In this document: piece by piece, positions 14,359-15,724 of the stretch
Layout of the letters: each line of letters begins with the position of its first letter
Position numbering within the stretch: the first letter of the stretch is position 1
Source: Candidatus Mcinerneyibacteriota bacterium
GTDB taxonomy: Bacteria; Macinerneyibacteriota; Macinerneyibacteria; Macinerneyibacteriales; DSCS01
Assembly: GCA_016937175.1 (NCBI GenBank)
Contig: JAFGWL010000021.1
Span: 1-15,724 of the forward strand
DNA length: 15,724 bases
Direction: 5' to 3'
Translations under genes and position numbers: made by a program
The notes under the pieces: generated by a model
What the model saw: the letters and a program-made list of their open reading frames with translations, nothing else
What the model was told of the DNA's origin: nothing
Databases searched by the model: none

Positions 14359-15724
14359 CTATTCGGCGCTCTCCCGTTCGGGAAAATAAAAGTCCGCCCC
14401 TCGCTCAAAATCATTCCAGGAGGGGCGGAACCGTTCGATAAAGGCTTTAGCCTCTGAAAAGAGGCTTTTGTCTTCGGGGAAGGAGGCAAAGCGCATGGTC
14501 AGGCCTCCGTGTTGTCTCAACCCCAGGATCTCTCCCCCGCCTCTGTATTGAAGATCAAGCTCTGCGATGACAAAGCCGTCGTTGGTCGATGCAAATTTCT
14601 CCAGCCGTTCATACGCTTCAGGAGAGAGCCCGGGATCGGTGAGAAGGACACAATAGGAGGGATGGGGGCCCCGCCCGATACGCCCCCGGAGCTGATGGAG
14701 CTGCGCCAGCCCGAAGCGTTCCGGATGTTCGATGATCATAAGAGTGGCATCGGGGACATCGATCCCCACTTCGATCACCGTGGTGGTCACAAGAAACTTC
14801 ACCCTCTTCTCCTTGAAATCCCTGAGACAGGCCATCTTCTCCTCAGCTTTCATCTTCCCGTGAAGAAGCGCCGTGTGCGACGAGCCGAACCGGGCTGAGA
14901 TCTCCTTATACATGGTCTCCGCCGAGCGCAGGTCGCTTTTGTCTGAATCTTCTACAAGGGGATAGACGGCATAAGCCTGTTTCCCCTCACTCATCTCTTT
15001 TCGGGCAAACTCATAGACCTTCTCCCTTGAGCCTTCCGGGCGGAGGGCAGTCTTCACCCCGCCCCTTCCTCCCGGGAGAGTCGAGATGACTGAAATATCC
15101 ACATCGCCGAACCAGACCATGAGCGTCGTGCGGGGGATGGGGGTCGCTGTCATGAGAAGATAGTGGGGCATAACCCCTTTGAGCTGAAGGCTTTTACGCT
15201 GGGCGACGCCGAACTTGTGCTGTTCGTCGATGACCACCATATCGAGGGCGGAAAACTCCACGGAATCGTAGAGGAGGGCATGGGTGCCGATGACCACACC
15301 GGATCTTCCCGAAGCGCATGTTTCCAGGGCTTTCTTTCGCTCGCCCGGGCTCATCCCCCCGGTGATAAGCACCGTTTCGACTCCGAGGGGAGCAAGGTAA
15401 GAAGTCAGATTATCATAATGCTGACGGGCCAGGACTCCTGTGGGAGCCATAAAAGCCCCCTGGTACCCGTTGGAAACGGCACAGTAGAGGGCATAGGCGG
15501 CCAGGACCGTCTTTCCGCATCCCACGTCCCCCTGGAGGAGGCGGTACATGAGGCGGGATCCTGTCATATCCCCTTCGATCTCCTCCATGACTTTTTTCTG
15601 GGAATCGGTGAGGGTGAAGGGTAGAGAGCCAAGGAAACGCTCACGTTGTTCTGCACTGATCCGGTAGGGCTTTTTTTCTACACAGGCTTTCTCTTCTTTT
15701 CTTTTTTTCATGATCAGGTTGAAA
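14359..15724 (-). CDS. recG: ATP-dependent DNA helicase RecG (5' part outside window)
   Basis: RecG remodels stalled replication forks and Holliday junctions. About 454 C-terminal residues are visible; the frame stays open to the right edge (codons for FNLI precede the first internal Met at 15711), so the N-terminal wedge domain lies outside and the internal Met is not the start. The complete protein should be about 690 residues. Visible motifs are LPFTLTDSQKKV (RecG helicase entry), Walker A GDVGCGKT, IDEQHKFGVAQR, TATPIPRT, TTVIEVGIDVPDA and the motif ERFGLAQLHQLRGRIGRG. The RecG-specific tail reads DLQYRGGGEILGLRQHG, where a Pro is usual in place of the middle Gly. It converges on the barrel gene, with 19 bases between stops, and is probably a separate transcription unit. 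Confidence 0.95.
   Translation of the reverse strand, partial: FNLIMKKRKEEKACVEKKPYRISAEQRERFLGSLPFTLTDSQKKVMEEIEGDMTGSRLMYRLLQGDVGCGKTVLAAYALYCAVSNGYQGAFMAPTGVLARQHYDNLTSYLAPLGVETVLITGGMSPGERKKALETCASGRSGVVIGTHALLYDSVEFSALDMVVIDEQHKFGVAQRKSLQLKGVMPHYLLMTATPIPRTTLMVWFGDVDISVISTLPGGRGGVKTALRPEGSREKVYEFARKEMSEGKQAYAVYPLVEDSDKSDLRSAETMYKEISARFGSSHTALLHGKMKAEEKMACLRDFKEKRVKFLVTTTVIEVGIDVPDATLMIIEHPERFGLAQLHQLRGRIGRGPHPSYCVLLTDPGLSPEAYERLEKFASTNDGFVIAELDLQYRGGGEILGLRQHGGLTMRFASFPEDKSLFSEAKAFIERFRPSWNDFERGADFYFPERESAE

Noticed and set aside
13113-14489. A 458-codon open frame on the minus strand opposite the barrel gene
   Set aside because: It has no recognisable domain or ribosome binding site and runs through the recG 3' end; the plus-strand gene there has signal peptide, Shine-Dalgarno sequence, ATGA coupling and barrel strand pattern.
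1-15724. CRISPR arrays, tRNA or rRNA genes, insertion sequences, attachment sites
   Set aside because: No spaced direct repeats, cloverleaf sequence, transposase motif or terminal inverted repeats were seen on either strand.

Overview
The window comes from a Gram-negative bacterium with an outer membrane. It encodes two outer-membrane beta-barrel proteins, two lipoproteins, several exported proteins and a membrane-anchored HtrA protease. Genes are packed tightly with strong AGGAGG-type ribosome binding sites, and G+C is moderate, a little over half by eye. PorV/UPF0164-type barrels, DUF5683-like proteins, a DNRLRE lipoprotein and a Bacteroidota-style GlmU relative together suggest an FCB-superphylum or similar uncultured lineage. 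I cannot name the phylum from sequence alone.

Layout. (1) From 11869 down to position 1, fourteen minus-strand genes form what looks like one operon: nif3-like, thioredoxin, HtrA protease, DUF5683-like B, LPP20-like exported protein, SPOR lipoprotein, GlmU-like, phosphoglucosamine mutase, AcpS, bifunctional NAD(P)H-hydrate repair enzyme, PRPP synthetase, PorV-like barrel, DUF5683-like A, and pgsA (cut by the window start). Neighbours overlap by ATGA, GTGA or TGATG, or are only a few bases apart; the largest gap is 49 bases. A perfect consensus promoter (TTGACA, 17 bases, TATAAT) lies directly before the first gene, so the first mRNA may be leaderless. (2) A divergent plus-strand pair, 11986-14339, encodes a DNRLRE-type lipoprotein and a beta-barrel outer-membrane protein, with its own promoter in the 116-base divergent region. 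(3) RecG helicase enters convergently from the right end and is cut by the window edge; an imperfect inverted repeat sits between the converging genes.

How it fits together. The long operon mixes envelope building (GlmM/GlmU-type amino-sugar supply, PgsA phospholipid headgroup, AcpS for fatty-acid synthesis), envelope quality control and division (HtrA, SPOR lipoprotein), small-molecule supply and repair (PRPP, NADH hydrates, thioredoxin) and several uncharacterised exported proteins. The most interesting parts are the uncharacterised exported trio between htrA and the glmU-like gene, the degenerate N-terminal half of the GlmU-like protein, the divergent PRPP synthetase, the second DUF5683-like gene next to the PorV-like barrel, and the divergent lipoprotein/barrel pair whose lipoprotein starts with an LptM-like motif. 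There is no mobile element, CRISPR array, tRNA or rRNA, and no gene-free stretch longer than 300 bases.
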